Part shown: piece after piece, positions 35,700 through 46,725 of the stretch
Position numbering within the stretch: position 1 is the first letter of the stretch
Layout of the letters: every line of letters begins with the position of its first letter
NCBI RefSeq assembly: GCF_036669915.1
Contig: NC_089325.1
Coordinates: 5,539,400-5,603,399, forward strand
DNA: 64,000 nt
Source: Pocillopora verrucosa
Lineage: Eukaryota > Cnidaria > Anthozoa > Scleractinia > Pocilloporidae
Direction: 5' to 3'
Program-made: the position numbers and the translations under genes
Notes under the pieces: model-generated
What the model saw: the letters and a program-made list of their open reading frames with translations, nothing else
Database searches by the model: none
Told to the model about the DNA's origin: nothing

Positions 35700-36015
35700 T
35701 CCAATGATTCTGGGAAATCACGTGATATTCAGGATTGGGCAGGTTGCACAGCATCAAAAGTCAAGTTTACACCTATGTAAAGCTAGCATAAAGCTCTCTA
35801 AAATATGTAATTTAGGCAACTTTACGCAAACTTTACATTTTTTAAAGCTGACATTTACACCAACTTTATGCTAATGCTTAAAGTTAAAATAAAGAGACTA
35901 AAACTTTTAAGCAAACTTACGTTGGCTTAAAGTTGCTTCTATGTCAACTTTACGCCAACACTTACAGCTAGTGTAAAGTTACCAAAAGGACGTAAAGACA
36001 GCAGAGTGGCAATAA
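35700..36015. repeat. Diffuse repeat of AACTTTAC / GTAAAGTT motifs
   Basis: Between 35765 and 35995 the motif AACTTTAC or its complement recurs about ten times with irregular spacing, and one more copy (AGTGTAAAG) lies just beyond the Penelope-like pair at 39008. The Penelope pair therefore interrupted this repeat. Confidence 0.5.
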
Positions 36016-37498
36016 TTCTTAATAAAGAAACCACAACTTTTAGTTTGCAAGACATGTTTCGACATTCTTATGTCATCTTCAGTTGTAAATGCGATTTTAA
36101 CGGTTGTACATTTGAATTTATATGAGATTACGTTACAAATTACGTCATATTGTTTACGTTACAATTTGAATATTAAATACGAAAAAACGTGACATAGCAC
36201 GCGCCAGATGGGGAAAGAAGGAGAAAAGAAAAATAATGATCATAATAAGAAAAATTATTATGATGACAGAATCAAAAGGAAAGAGACAACTCTAGATGCT
36301 TCAATTGCTGATTAAGGATGGGTTTGTCCCACTTAATATGCAATGCCTCTTTGATCTTAATTTTGTATTTCGAAGCGGCAGAATCTAAAATGGTGAAACA
36401 TTCTGTACCACAAGAGTCGAGACAGGCCTTTGATGATTGTAGGTGCTTGTAAATGTGTGAAGTTTTGTCAGACAAGAGGTGCTCACGAACCCGTGTACAG
36501 ATGTGGCGAGTGGTCTCACCAATATAACTGGCATTACAGCCAGCACATGAAAATTTATAAACGACACGCGAACGTAGACCTGGTGGTACTGAATCTTTCA
36601 CACTGAACAAGTTTCTGAGCTTAAACGTATTGAAGACTAACTTAATATCTAAATCAGGTCTACAATAACGTTTCAGTAGATGCCTTAACTTGGTTTGAGC
36701 GATGTCAGAAAACCGCCCAACATAAGGAAGTTTAAAATAATGCGAAGAAGGGTTTCCGGAGTTTAATGTGACGTTATGCGTGGGAGAAGGATTATAGCTC
36801 TTGGCCAGATGTCTTGAGATAATCCTGTCTATGACGCTGGAAGGGAAACAATTTTTCCGTAGCAAGAAAATAAGTTTTTGTACATCCTTGTGGAAACCAA
36901 CCCAGGAATTATTGATCTTATATACTCTGTCAACCAAAGTTCTTATTAAACCTAATTTGTACATCATAGGAGTGAAGCTAAAATAATTCGTCAGAAGACC
37001 AGTAAACGTCTTCTTGCGGTAGACGCTAGTAATTATGGATGGATTACTGTTGTCAATCAGTATGTCTAAGAACGATAATTTCTCATTAATTTCCTTTTCC
37101 ATTGTGAAGCGAATACTAGGGTGTCTGGTGTTTAAATAATCAAAGAACAATACCGCGTCCTTCTCATTATTGAACAAACAGAAGGTGTCATCGACATAGC
37201 GTCTGTAGAAAACAACTTCAGATAATGAATAGTTGTCTAACCAGGTTTTTTCATGATGTCCCATAAAGAGATTTGCAAGTACTGGAGCAAGTGGGGACCC
37301 CATGGCAACTCCATCGATCTGATCGTAAAACACTCCCGCAAACAGAAAACCGGTTTCAGCTGTCGCAAAGGAAGGGAAACTGAGGTAGATAATTGGTTGA
37401 TTTCATGTACAAAAGAGAACGTGTCGCGGACGTTGTATTCATGTGGGACATGTGGCTCGAGAAGATTACAAAGGAATTTAGATAAATTGTAATTGTAG
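36016..37498 (-). mobile_element. Penelope-like retroelement, minus-strand copy with internal deletion
   Basis: The minus-strand frame 37333-36272 (353 residues) contains GVAMGSPLAPVLANLF, RRYVDDTFCLF (YVDD active site), FLDILIDN, then the GIY-YIG endonuclease NASYIGETTRHICTRVREHL. Upstream, 37498-37372 encodes NLSKFLCNLLEPHVPHEYNV, an earlier RT part, but the stretch with the first catalytic Asp is deleted and the frame shifts there. It is a near-identical inverted twin of 37499-39007, differing by one residue over the shared part (THNV versus THNA). The tail outward of the stop carries a hammerhead-like motif. Confidence 0.9.
36043..36089 (-). ncRNA. Hammerhead-ribozyme-like motif in the Penelope-like tail (minus copy)
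   Basis: Mirror image of the motif at 38934-38977 with the same core bases (CTGAAGA, GAAA, GTC) on the minus strand. Confidence 0.45.
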
Positions 37499-39007
37499 GT
37501 ACCTATTGAAGAAATTCATGGTATCTTTCGATGTCGAGAGCTTATTCACTAGTATACCTCTCGATGAGTGCATAGATATTGCGATTAGGTATATTTATCA
37601 AGGTAACCCTGGTCTTAAGATAAACGCCGCTGACCTAAGAAGGCTTTTTGCCTTTGCGACAGCTGAAACCGGTTTTCTGTTTGCGGGAGTGTTTTACGAT
37701 CAGATCGATGGAGTTGCCATGGGGTCCCCACTTGCTCCAGTACTTGCAAATCTCTTTATGGGACATCATGAAAAAACCTGGTTAGACAACTATTCATTAT
37801 CTGAAGTTGTTTTCTACAGACGCTATGTCGATGACACCTTCTGTTTGTTCAATAATGAGAAGGACGCGGTATTGTTCTTTGATTATTTAAACACCAGACA
37901 CCCTAGTATTCGCTTCACAATGGAAAAGGAAATTAATGAGAAATTATCGTTCTTAGACATACTGATTGACAACAGTAATCCATCCATAATTACTAGCGTC
38001 TACCGCAAGAAGACGTTTACTGGTCTTCTGACGAATTATTTTAGCTTCACTCCTATGATGTACAAATTAGGTTTAATAAGAACTTTGGTTGACAGAGTAT
38101 ATAAGATCAATAATTCCTGGGTTGGTTTCCACAAGGATGTACAAAAACTTATTTTCTTGCTACGGAAAAATTGTTTCCCTTCCAGCGTCATAGACAGGAT
38201 TATCTCAAGACATCTGGCCAAGAGCTATAATCCTTCTCCCACGCATAACGCCACATTAAACTCCGGAAACCCTTCTTCGCATTATTTTAAACTTCCTTAT
38301 GTTGGGCGGTTTTCTGACATCGCTCAAACCAAGTTAAGGCATCTACTGAAACGTTATTGTAGACCTGATTTAGATATTAAGTTAGTCTTCAATACGTTTA
38401 AGCTCAGAAACTTGTTCAGTGTGAAAGATTCAGTACCACCAGGTCTACGTTCGCGTGTCGTTTATAAATTTTCATGTGCTGGCTGTAATGCCAGTTATAT
38501 TGGTGAGACCACTCGCCACATCTGTACACGGGTTCGTGAGCACCTCTTGTCTGACAAAACTTCACACATTTACAAGCACCTACAATCATCAAAGGCCTGT
38601 CTCGACTCTTGTGGTACAGAATGTTTCACCATTTTAGATTCTGCCGCTTCGAAATACAAAATTAAGATCAAAGAGGCATTGCATATTAAGTGGGACAAAC
38701 CCATCCTTAATCAGCAATTGAAGCATCTAGAGTTGTCTCTTTCCTTTTGATTCTGTCATCATAATAATTTTTCTTATTATGATCATTATTTTTCTTTTCT
38801 CCTTCTTTCCCCATCTGGCGCGTGCTATGTCACGTTTTTTCGTATTTAATATTCAAATTGTAACGTAAACAATATGACGTAATTTGTAACGTAATCTCAT
38901 ATAAATTCAAATGTACAACCGTTAAAATCGCATTTACAACTGAAGATGACATAAGAATGTCGAAACATGTCTTGCAAACTAAAAGTTGTGGTTTCTTTAT
39001 TAAGAAC
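37499..39007 (+). mobile_element. Penelope-like retroelement, plus-strand copy with intact RT-GIY-YIG frame
   Basis: One open frame 37506-38750 (414 residues) carries FMVSFDVESLFTSIPL (motif A), MGSPLAPVLANLFM (motif B), RYVDDTFCLF (motif C), FLDILIDN, the SVYRKKTFTGLL segment typical of the family, the linker VGRFSDIAQTKLRHLLKRY, and GIY-YIG with YKFSCAGC, NASYIGETTRH and a conserved arginine (TRVREHL). The frame has no stops, but the N-terminus before motif A is missing, so it is 5'-truncated exactly where the minus-strand copy begins. Reverse transcription primed at a nick made by the GIY-YIG nuclease is the known mode of the family. The low divergence between the twins says the pair is young. 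Confidence 0.9.
38934..38977 (+). ncRNA. Hammerhead-ribozyme-like motif in the Penelope-like tail (plus copy)
   Basis: CTGAAGA (38940-38946) matches the CUGANGA core. GACAT/ATGTC can form stem II with an AAGA loop, GAAA follows at 38962-38965, and CATGTC supplies a tiny stem III and a GUC cleavage site. TTACAA before the core pairs with TTGCAA after it (5 of 6). One U beside stem II is unpaired, so the fold is imperfect. Hammerhead motifs are known in Penelope-like elements. Confidence 0.45.
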
Positions 39008-40180
39008 TAGTGTAAAGTGGTTTAAAAGATAAATTTATGCTCCTTTAAGTGGGACCTAAAGGTATATGATTGAACTTATTGTGACGATAGGTTTTCGCTC
39101 GCTAACTGGAAAACTGAATCTTCGCGGACGGAACAATAACAACTGGGGGAAATAACTCGGTAGAGACCACTTGGCAGCAAGAACGGAAACCATGTAATAA
39201 ATGACAAGCGATGAAAGCGAGTAACAACAAAAATCTATTCAAAAGCTACTGTGGTTTTTATGCATTTTTTGATTTATTAAAATGAAAAGACTTGAAATGG
39301 TTAAATGTGAAAGTTTACGAATAAATATGTTCCGAATAACACACACGGGAAAATCAATAAATTTTCCCGTAACATTATGTCAATTCTTAATCTTGGAGTA
39401 AAGTTGGCTGAAAGATGGAAATTAACCCCCTGCAAGCTGGCTTTTATAAGTTTGAACAAAACGCTATTTGGACATGTAATGTCTAAAAGTAAAATAATGT
39501 AGTACTTCAAACTAAGGGAGTCGCTGAAGTAGCTACTCTGTTAAAAAAAAGTAAAGAGAATCAAAACAGATATATGCTTCACAATTTGCTTTTATTAAAT
39601 ACTAACAATGCAATATTTTTTGAACAGAACAAGAGACTGATATATTTCCTTTCCTTTCTTCTATGTACAACAATAAAACGTTGAAATGTGACTCTATTTC
39701 TCAAACGCGATCTTCAACTCACTTTAAAGGTGAATATTGAAGTTAACAAAAATCTCTGCTTTGTAATTCTACAAAAGTATTAAAACAGAACAGGAGAATA
39801 ATATTATTTCTTTCAATTTCGTTTTCAAAAGATATCTATACACACACTTAAATTTTTAATGCCATGTAACGGCATTGAATTGTAAACTGACCTCACAAGA
39901 AGAAAATTTATCCTCCTTGAAGTCAAAGGCTGAAAACTATATGATAATATTACTGCCTAACTGTCTTTGGGTCTGATGAATTGTTTTTTTCGCCAACAAT
40001 ATTCCTCAGGGTAAAGTGAACAAATAAAAGAAATAACATGATTTAAAATTAAACCCTTTCAAAAAAGAAAGTGTGTAGAAATTTCTAGAATGAAATCGTG
40101 CATCGACACCATTAAGCGGAGAAAATGTCATTCAGTTTCTGAGCCCACTGTCTCTCCATCAGTGGGAAAGAAAGTCAGAT
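39008..40180. other. Intergenic; no gene recognised
   Basis: AT-rich sequence without a supported exon. It may include the 3' flank of the decayed minus-strand gene at 40182-42404. Confidence 0.45.
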
Positions 40181-40181
40181 T

Positions 40182-42404
40182 TAAAACACTGGTGATGTGG
40201 AAGGTTGCCTGCAAGCAACCCTATTCTGCCCCTGTGTTTGTGATGGAATGGTTCTAGGAGCAACAACGCGTAATGGCATTCTGGGTGTTTCTAATATAGA
40301 AGCTGCCCTCTCTTCCACTCGCCTACCTGAAGTACTTGGTGTAGTTACAGGAGAGGTTTCTGGTGTTGCGATTTTGGCTGCCCATTCCTAGGCATCGGAA
40401 GGTGGGCCTCTCTTTGATAAAATGGGGTGCACTCTCTGCTGCCAGAAATTAGCTCTTACTCTTGGTTGAAGACTCTTGATGTATCATCTAGTGCTTTCTT
40501 TACATTCTGCAGTATTGTTCTCTCCCACGGTAACTTTTTGGCTAGATAGCTTTTAACACGGGTTGGTTCTCCATTTTAATCCTCGGACATCAGAACTGGT
40601 GTAATCCCAGGTAAGGGCCTTTGCTATTTCAGCCTTTCTTCTTTCAGTCCATGGCATTGTATTTAGGGCACAAACTCTCCTCTGAATTTTCTATGGGAAA
40701 AAAAATGAATGAACTTAATTATTTGAGCATTCAATCAGTTAATTTTTTAAAAGCATGGCTTCTTGTAACAACAACAACAAAAAATGGCTGTTAAGCAGCT
40801 ACATGTAAAGAGGGTCTGAGTGCTGCTTCCACAATAAAATACTTGAATCTTAACAGGTATATGCATCAGCTTAAAACTTCTTAAGATTTCCTCAATGCAA
40901 CATGTTGTGAAGATACTATATCAAATAATTTTAGCACTGATCTCTGTGTTTTGGATTAACAACCACAAAAGGACACAATATTCAGTGTCAACCACATTTT
41001 AAACGTTGTATTAAAAGCACAACCTCAATTGTTATTTGGATAATCAGTAGCCACATTCAGGGTTTGGTTCAGATTTGCTGACAAGTCAACATCAGGTGTG
41101 GAGCATTCAACAAAAGCTGGACCTAGGCTTGGCTACCATGCTGGTGAAAGACTAGTCAGTCAAAACAATGGATTTTTTAAAAAAAAATTGTCATTCATGG
41201 CTGACTTGTATGTGTGTCTGTGGGGGGGATGGTAATAGTTCTGCTTAATCATGCGTGCCGACGTTGCTTATGAATTTGTAGATCATAACAAAAACAGAAT
41301 ACATATATGTCTTGAAACTTACATCATGCATTCTTCCTTACCTCCTGCAAGTAGCCTTGTGCGATCCTTGCTTTCCTTTGTCAGTCCTAGCAAGGGTGTC
41401 ATTCAAGCTTTTAAAATATGCGGCAGCAGCACCTTGGAAGAAAATAATAAATCCACTATTTAAGGTTTCTAAAGACCTGCAATTTTAAGCCACTTTATGT
41501 ACGGCATGTTACAAAGTCCTGAGGCTAAGGCACAACTTGAAGCAGTGTTCTGTTGTGGAGCGAAAATTATGCAAACTAAGTTCTTGTGAGTATTCTGTTA
41601 AGAATACATTCAGCTCCCTTTGGGAGGAGATGTTTTTAGAACTTTATACATTTTTCTTAAATCTTGCTGCGAAATAAAACAAAAAATATAATCAAATCGG
41701 GGAGGGAAAGTGCTTGTTAAGCGGTGTGATGACTTTTTGTAAGTTGAATAGTAAAAATACCTGTTCCACCAACGAGAATGCAGCGATTGTCAATCTCGTC
41801 CCCAAAGTCCGCTTTCCTTTCGTTCAGCACCAAGAAGTTGTCTGGGGACGAGATTGAACGATTGTTTACCAAAATGGCCTTTACTGCACACGTTCAAAAT
41901 AAATCCATCGGGTTTGCCAATTCGGCTTTCGATCGATATATCACCGATTTCGAAGTGTTTTCAAACAGCCAAACTAGACAGGTAGAAAGCAATACCAAAA
42001 TCATACATATATACCGAATAAAAACATCAGCAAACAATGTCAGCATTTAAACGAATGAACAGTGACAATTCCACTTGTTCCAGTGGGCGGGTTTAATTAC
42101 GCTTCCGGCGATTTGCCTGTCACTGTCCACATTTAAGTCAGAATCAGTGCGACTGAAAAGTATCTGTTTAGCACACTGATCGATAGAATGAGTGTAAACT
42201 TACACGACACTGTTGTGAAACTGCGACCTTTCTCTTCCTTTTTCTACTTTGCTGTGTTGTGTCATCAAGTTTAGCAGAGACCGACTCGAGAAGCTGCCGT
42301 TGTTCCGCGCTTCGATTGTCTCCCGAAGTCGCCGATTTTCCGCTACCACACTCTCAAGGAGCATAACAAATCGATCGTTCAAGCTAACTGGAAGCTCTTT
42401 GTCC
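40182..42404 (-). pseudogene. Decayed multi-exon gene of an unrecognised family
   Basis: Minus-strand pieces keep good splice borders. A first exon starts ATG at 42404 (MDKELPVSLNDRFVMLLESV). After a frame change it continues as QLLESVSAKLDDTTQQSRKR with a KRKRK basic run and SQQCR before GTAAGT. A middle exon (about 41437-41340) reads AAAAYFKSLNDTLARTDKGK and ends ATCRR before GTAAGG. A last exon (40690-40182, acceptor CCCATAG) reads RRVCALNTMPWTERRKAEIA, LTWDYTSSD, then after frame changes VKSYLAKKLPWERT and KSLQPRVRAN, an in-frame TAG, and PETSPVTTPSTSGRRVEERA to a TAA. At least two frameshifts and one stop mark it as dead. The basic run and WxxERRxxE segment suggest a nuclear, perhaps DNA-binding protein; the family is unknown to me. 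Confidence 0.6.
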
Positions 42405-42769
42405 ATTTGAAGGCCAAAAAAATATTTTCTTTAATCCAAGCGAATTGCCACACACGCGAAAGGTGGGATAAAAATGGCACCTTTTGCAGAAGAACTTGAT
42501 GTGGGCGCGGGACGCGGAAAAAATGGCGCTAATTTATCTCTCACCTCATGATTGGCTTGTTACAATTTACAAGCTTATGATTGGCCAGTTAAGCGCGATA
42601 CACCGCTGAACGGAAACTCGCAGGCTCTGCGATCTTCAGGGAGGGCGCGAATCACAAAGTGAATGACTCGAATGTTGTGTTTACAAAATGTTTTTAAAAG
42701 GTCGACCGCGCTTGAAAAAACAGAACAGACTCCTCTGTAACACTATAACGTTTTTAAAATGCATTTAGT

Positions 42770-44050
42770 TGTTCGTATTTTTTCAGCAGGATGACAAATC
42801 GTTTTGGCGTAAGACATAACATATAATAGATATTGTCAAAGTAGCTGCTTTCGGTTTCCATCCCTAGTTAAAAATATACGTTTGGAAATGGCGAGTCTTT
42901 CCATCATCTTGAAAGTGGAGTATACTGGCTAATCATGTCTTGAGCATAAACGGTCAACTTACCTTGAGTCAGTGTTAAAGTACAAACCAAACCGCATAAG
43001 AGAAACTTCATGTTGACCGGCCACTTTGAGAGTTATCCCGCCATAGAACTAGTGTCGAAAATGGCTCCGCATCTCATTGCCATGCGTTTCTTAAGGGGTT
43101 TTTTTACAGGTTTTTTTTTTCTAAATAACAGGGCTTTGTTCTTTTCTGAGAAAAAGGAAACGTGTTTCTATCAGGATTACCTTGAAATTCCGAGAGTGAG
43201 CTTTGTGTCCTCCATGAGCATTCAAAATGTAATTAACGCTTAAGCATATCTTTGATGCTAAACAGGGTCCATTAGTCTCTTCAGTAAACATTTGAATTTA
43301 ATAATGAAAGACCTCTCCATTTCTCACTGCTTGGGTTAAGGGAGTGCCAAGCGCAATAAACTTAGTTGCCTTCATTTTCTTTTTTGCCTCTCGTCAGCGA
43401 CCGTTTCATACGATGTATTTTGAGCATCATAACAATATTTGACCGTCAAAATAAACGTTTTAACAGCTCTAGTGCTCACTCTATCAAGCATAATGTATCT
43501 GAGCTTAATCAAGTTCGTCTCGAACTCATCAGCCCTGGAAGTCGAGGACTCAGTGGTTGATACGGTTACGTTAGCTTATTCACGAGAGCGTCTCTCCTGC
43601 TGAAGTGAGACCGGAAAATGCATCATTGGCTACAAGTCCTTTTGTTTGTCTTATTTGTCAGTTTTAAATCTTTGCCTAGATAAGTTAGTGGAGGTGTTGC
43701 TACGGCAGCGAAAAATTTTGCATTCCTTCATGAGGAGTCAGGGAATTAGTTTGTTTATTCATTGCGACATCATTCACCAAAATAGGGTTGCGATCTCAGT
43801 TTATGCACGTGTTATTTGCAGCTTCCTGATAGGTATATTAAAGACAAAGGAAGATATCTGGCATTTTAGGGTGACAGAATCTTTCGAGGAGAGTCCAAAT
43901 ATTAAAGAAACCAACCTTCAACAGAAAACTTTGAGTTGTTATTTGAGATTGTAGCTCAATAAGTCGAAATGACTACGCAGACCGTAAGATAACCCGAAAA
44001 ACATTCATCAGAGAGAGGGGTAACAGGAGAATTATATTTACCTCAAGTGC
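42770..44050. repeat. Block duplication of the gene A 5' end and A-C1 spacer, with a deletion
   Basis: This matches 22920-25060, but at about 43335 the sequence jumps from the equivalent of 23533 to the equivalent of 24145, so roughly 600 bases, including the TATA-like site, are missing. Confidence 0.7.
42963..43011 (-). other. Orphan signal-peptide exon (copy of the gene A first exon)
   Basis: ATG at 43011 opens MKFLLCGLVCTLTLTQ and ends at a GTAAGT donor in phase 1, exactly like the gene A first exon at 23163. The surrounding 42770-43320 matches 22920-23530. No gene A body follows on the minus strand; the next compatible acceptor is the C2 Ig exon 11 kb away. It is either dead or an alternative first exon. 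Confidence 0.7.
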
Positions 44051-44182
44051 GCTTAGTTTGGTTCGATTGAAATGAATACGTTTGAATCTGCTGCCGTGCC
44101 ATATTAAACATTTAAATGATGTTGTCGTAGCGGTAACACGGAGTTTAGACCTTTTAATTTTCTTAGCATGAATCTCCCAGGA

Positions 44183-46725
44183 TCAAACGCCGAATTCATT
44201 TTTTTTGCTTTTACTGAATAAGGATGAGTCGTCCATAGCAAGTGTCTTGCAGCTACAATTATTTACGCCATGTTTAGGGCTTTTTTTATGATGGTGAAAG
44301 CAGAGGCCCACTGTGAGTGTTATCGCAACAAATAAGATGATTCCACATGCCACTGCCCATTTAGAGGAGGATTCTCCTGAAGATTTTCTTGGCAATGAAA
44401 CGCCGACCTCTATAACAGAAATAATAATAAAAAAAAAAAACAACAGCAACTCTGATGGTTAAACTGTAGTAGTTGGGAAAGCAGGTAATGTAAAGGGTAG
44501 ATGGCTAAATGAGTATGAAGATCCGTTTGGAGGTTAAGTAATGGGAATGAAAGTATTCTTACGTGTTTGATGGTAATGAAATGTTTCGACTTGTAACACG
44601 TGAAATCATCAGCAGTCTTAACTCAGGCTACTGGTTCTGAGTTCAGAAACCAACAGGCTTGCTGGTACAAAATTACTTTAACTTAGGATGGGCAAACCAA
44701 CAGGATACGAACATTACCTTTCGACGTATCTGGAGACCCTGTATTTGTAGCTCTCACGGCTGTTGTGACTCTTATCTGTTATGGAGTAGTAGTAGTGGCT
44801 TTTGGTGGACCTGTGTCTAACAATTAATGCGAAATCAACTTTCATACCTGGTAGTGTTAAAACTTCGGAAATACAATCGGTTGAGTAAAGAAGTTTAAAG
44901 GTGTTAAGAACAGTATGACAAAAAAGAATTTTCCCGCCCCTATTGCGCAGCGGAGGCCTCAATTCTCGGTAGATCAGGAACACAATTGTGTAGTCAATCT
45001 TCCAGTAACTAGATGAAGTGTTTGAACAATTCACAAAGGTAACAGAGCTTGTGTAGAATGGCAGTTTTAATTGTATTTACGAAAAAAAACAATAATCTGC
45101 AATTACCGTGGAAGGAATTATACTTGCAATTCGTAGTGATCTTGGAATTACTGTTGACGATTTTCCGTGATAATTCAGTTTTAGAAGATTTCAGGGACCC
45201 TTCAGATCAAGGAACTACAAATTTGATCCCGACTGAACGAAACAATTCCCCTTCAACCTTATCAGCTTTTGCCACTATTGAAGATACATTCATCTACCTC
45301 TACGCGGACCCCTTCTTATAACCTACAAATGAACAATGATCACAATAACCTGAAATACAATTTTGAGTTGGAACGAATATTCTCTGTGCTGTCTTGAACC
45401 ATTTTACTTACGTCTGGACACAACTTGAAGCTGAACCGAGTCGGTCAACGGGGTATTCTGAAGTCCGTATTCTACCATTATTCCATACGTCTTGCCATCT
45501 TCAAGTTTTACATTGTAAAGTTCAAACACTACGACAGAGGATGTCAAATTTCCTGCCCAACCCACCGTTGACTTATATGAAGACCTTGTTGAGGCAAAAC
45601 CACTCGAGTTGACAGCTATCAACTTTGTTTTCAGGAAGCCAGGACTCTTCCAAATACCAAACACAACCTCGAAAAGATCATTCTTTAGATCTCCTGAATT
45701 GTAGTGCCACCTAAATGACACAGTCTCACCAATAGAGACGTTTATGAACCTTTTTGGAGCAGCGATCATACTTGGATAAACTGTAGCATGAATGGACACT
45801 GGAAAGATATGATAAAGCAAAAGTCATAATTGAGGGGGTGGGTCGTAGAAGTTTGGTTGTGTCAGGATAAAACTTACCTGATTCCCCTTATGACTCAATA
45901 GTATTATTATTATCCCGCCTCCCTCATTGGCAGTCAATTTCCTGTGGTTCCCCCCTTTAAACCCTGTTGGCCTCGACTAATTCCCCCTCCGTTCCCACTG
46001 AAAACGTTGTGACTCCCCCCTTAACGTAACAATTGACATGCTACTATTGCAAAATTTATGAAAATTACCTCCACTGAATTAAACAAAACGCTATCAGTCA
46101 GCAGTAACCGATAAGATCGATTGGAAATTATTGTATGGGGTTTAATACTTTTGGTAAACTTTGGGTAAGCGTAGAGAAGTGTCATCGAAACCTGACTACG
46201 TTGATAAGATCAACAACAGTGTATAGAATGTTAGCTTAATACCATTAATACATTTTAGTTACATATCATTTAATTTCCACCAAAATAGAAAAGTTTATAT
46301 CTCCTACCTAATTTTCTGGGCAAAATTTTGTTTATTGTCAAATTTTAATTTTAAGTTACAAATTAGTGAGAAAAACAGGAAGCAATGATGAGTCAACTTA
46401 AGGGATCATGGCACCCAAATTTGGTGACTCTTGTGACAATAAAGGATTCCTTATGTAACTATCCCAAACGTCAACGAAAAATTACACTGTACCGAGACTT
46501 AAGCGGCCAGAACAAGACGTCAGTGGCATGTTTCTCACGTTCGTCCTATTTGTCTACAGACCTGACAAACTCATTTGATTTTGTAGCGTGAGCGCTTGAT
46601 ACCTTAATTAATAATTGAAAGTCTCGAAACAAGATACATCGTAAATGCAGGTTTTAAACACTTACAGTCAACTTACCCAGAGTCAGTGTTGAAGAACATA
46701 CCAAACTGCATAAGAAGAATTTCAT
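44183..46725 (-). pseudogene. Gene C3: kinase-less Ig-like paralogue with a stop codon in the stalk
   Basis: Minus-strand exons: signal 46725-46677 (MKFFLCSLVCSSTLTL), Ig-like 45798-45412 (387 nt), stalk 44816-44718 (99 nt) and membrane exon 44409-44183, whose frame is intact (GIILFVAITLTVGLCF, then a tail ending EFGV). In the stalk exon the codon matching AAA in C1 (CCA AAA CAG) is TAA here (CCA TAA CAG, 44781-44779). The predicted product would therefore end after the Ig domain and a dozen stalk residues and would be secreted. It is the sister of C1 by sequence and position. It is either a pseudogene in early decay or a soluble form; the open Ig and membrane exons suggest the stop is recent. 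Confidence 0.7.

Noticed and set aside
40197..40391. Plus-strand 64-residue frame
   Set aside because: It is antisense to the Pro/Thr-rich last exon of the decayed minus-strand gene, which has splice borders and a family-like composition.
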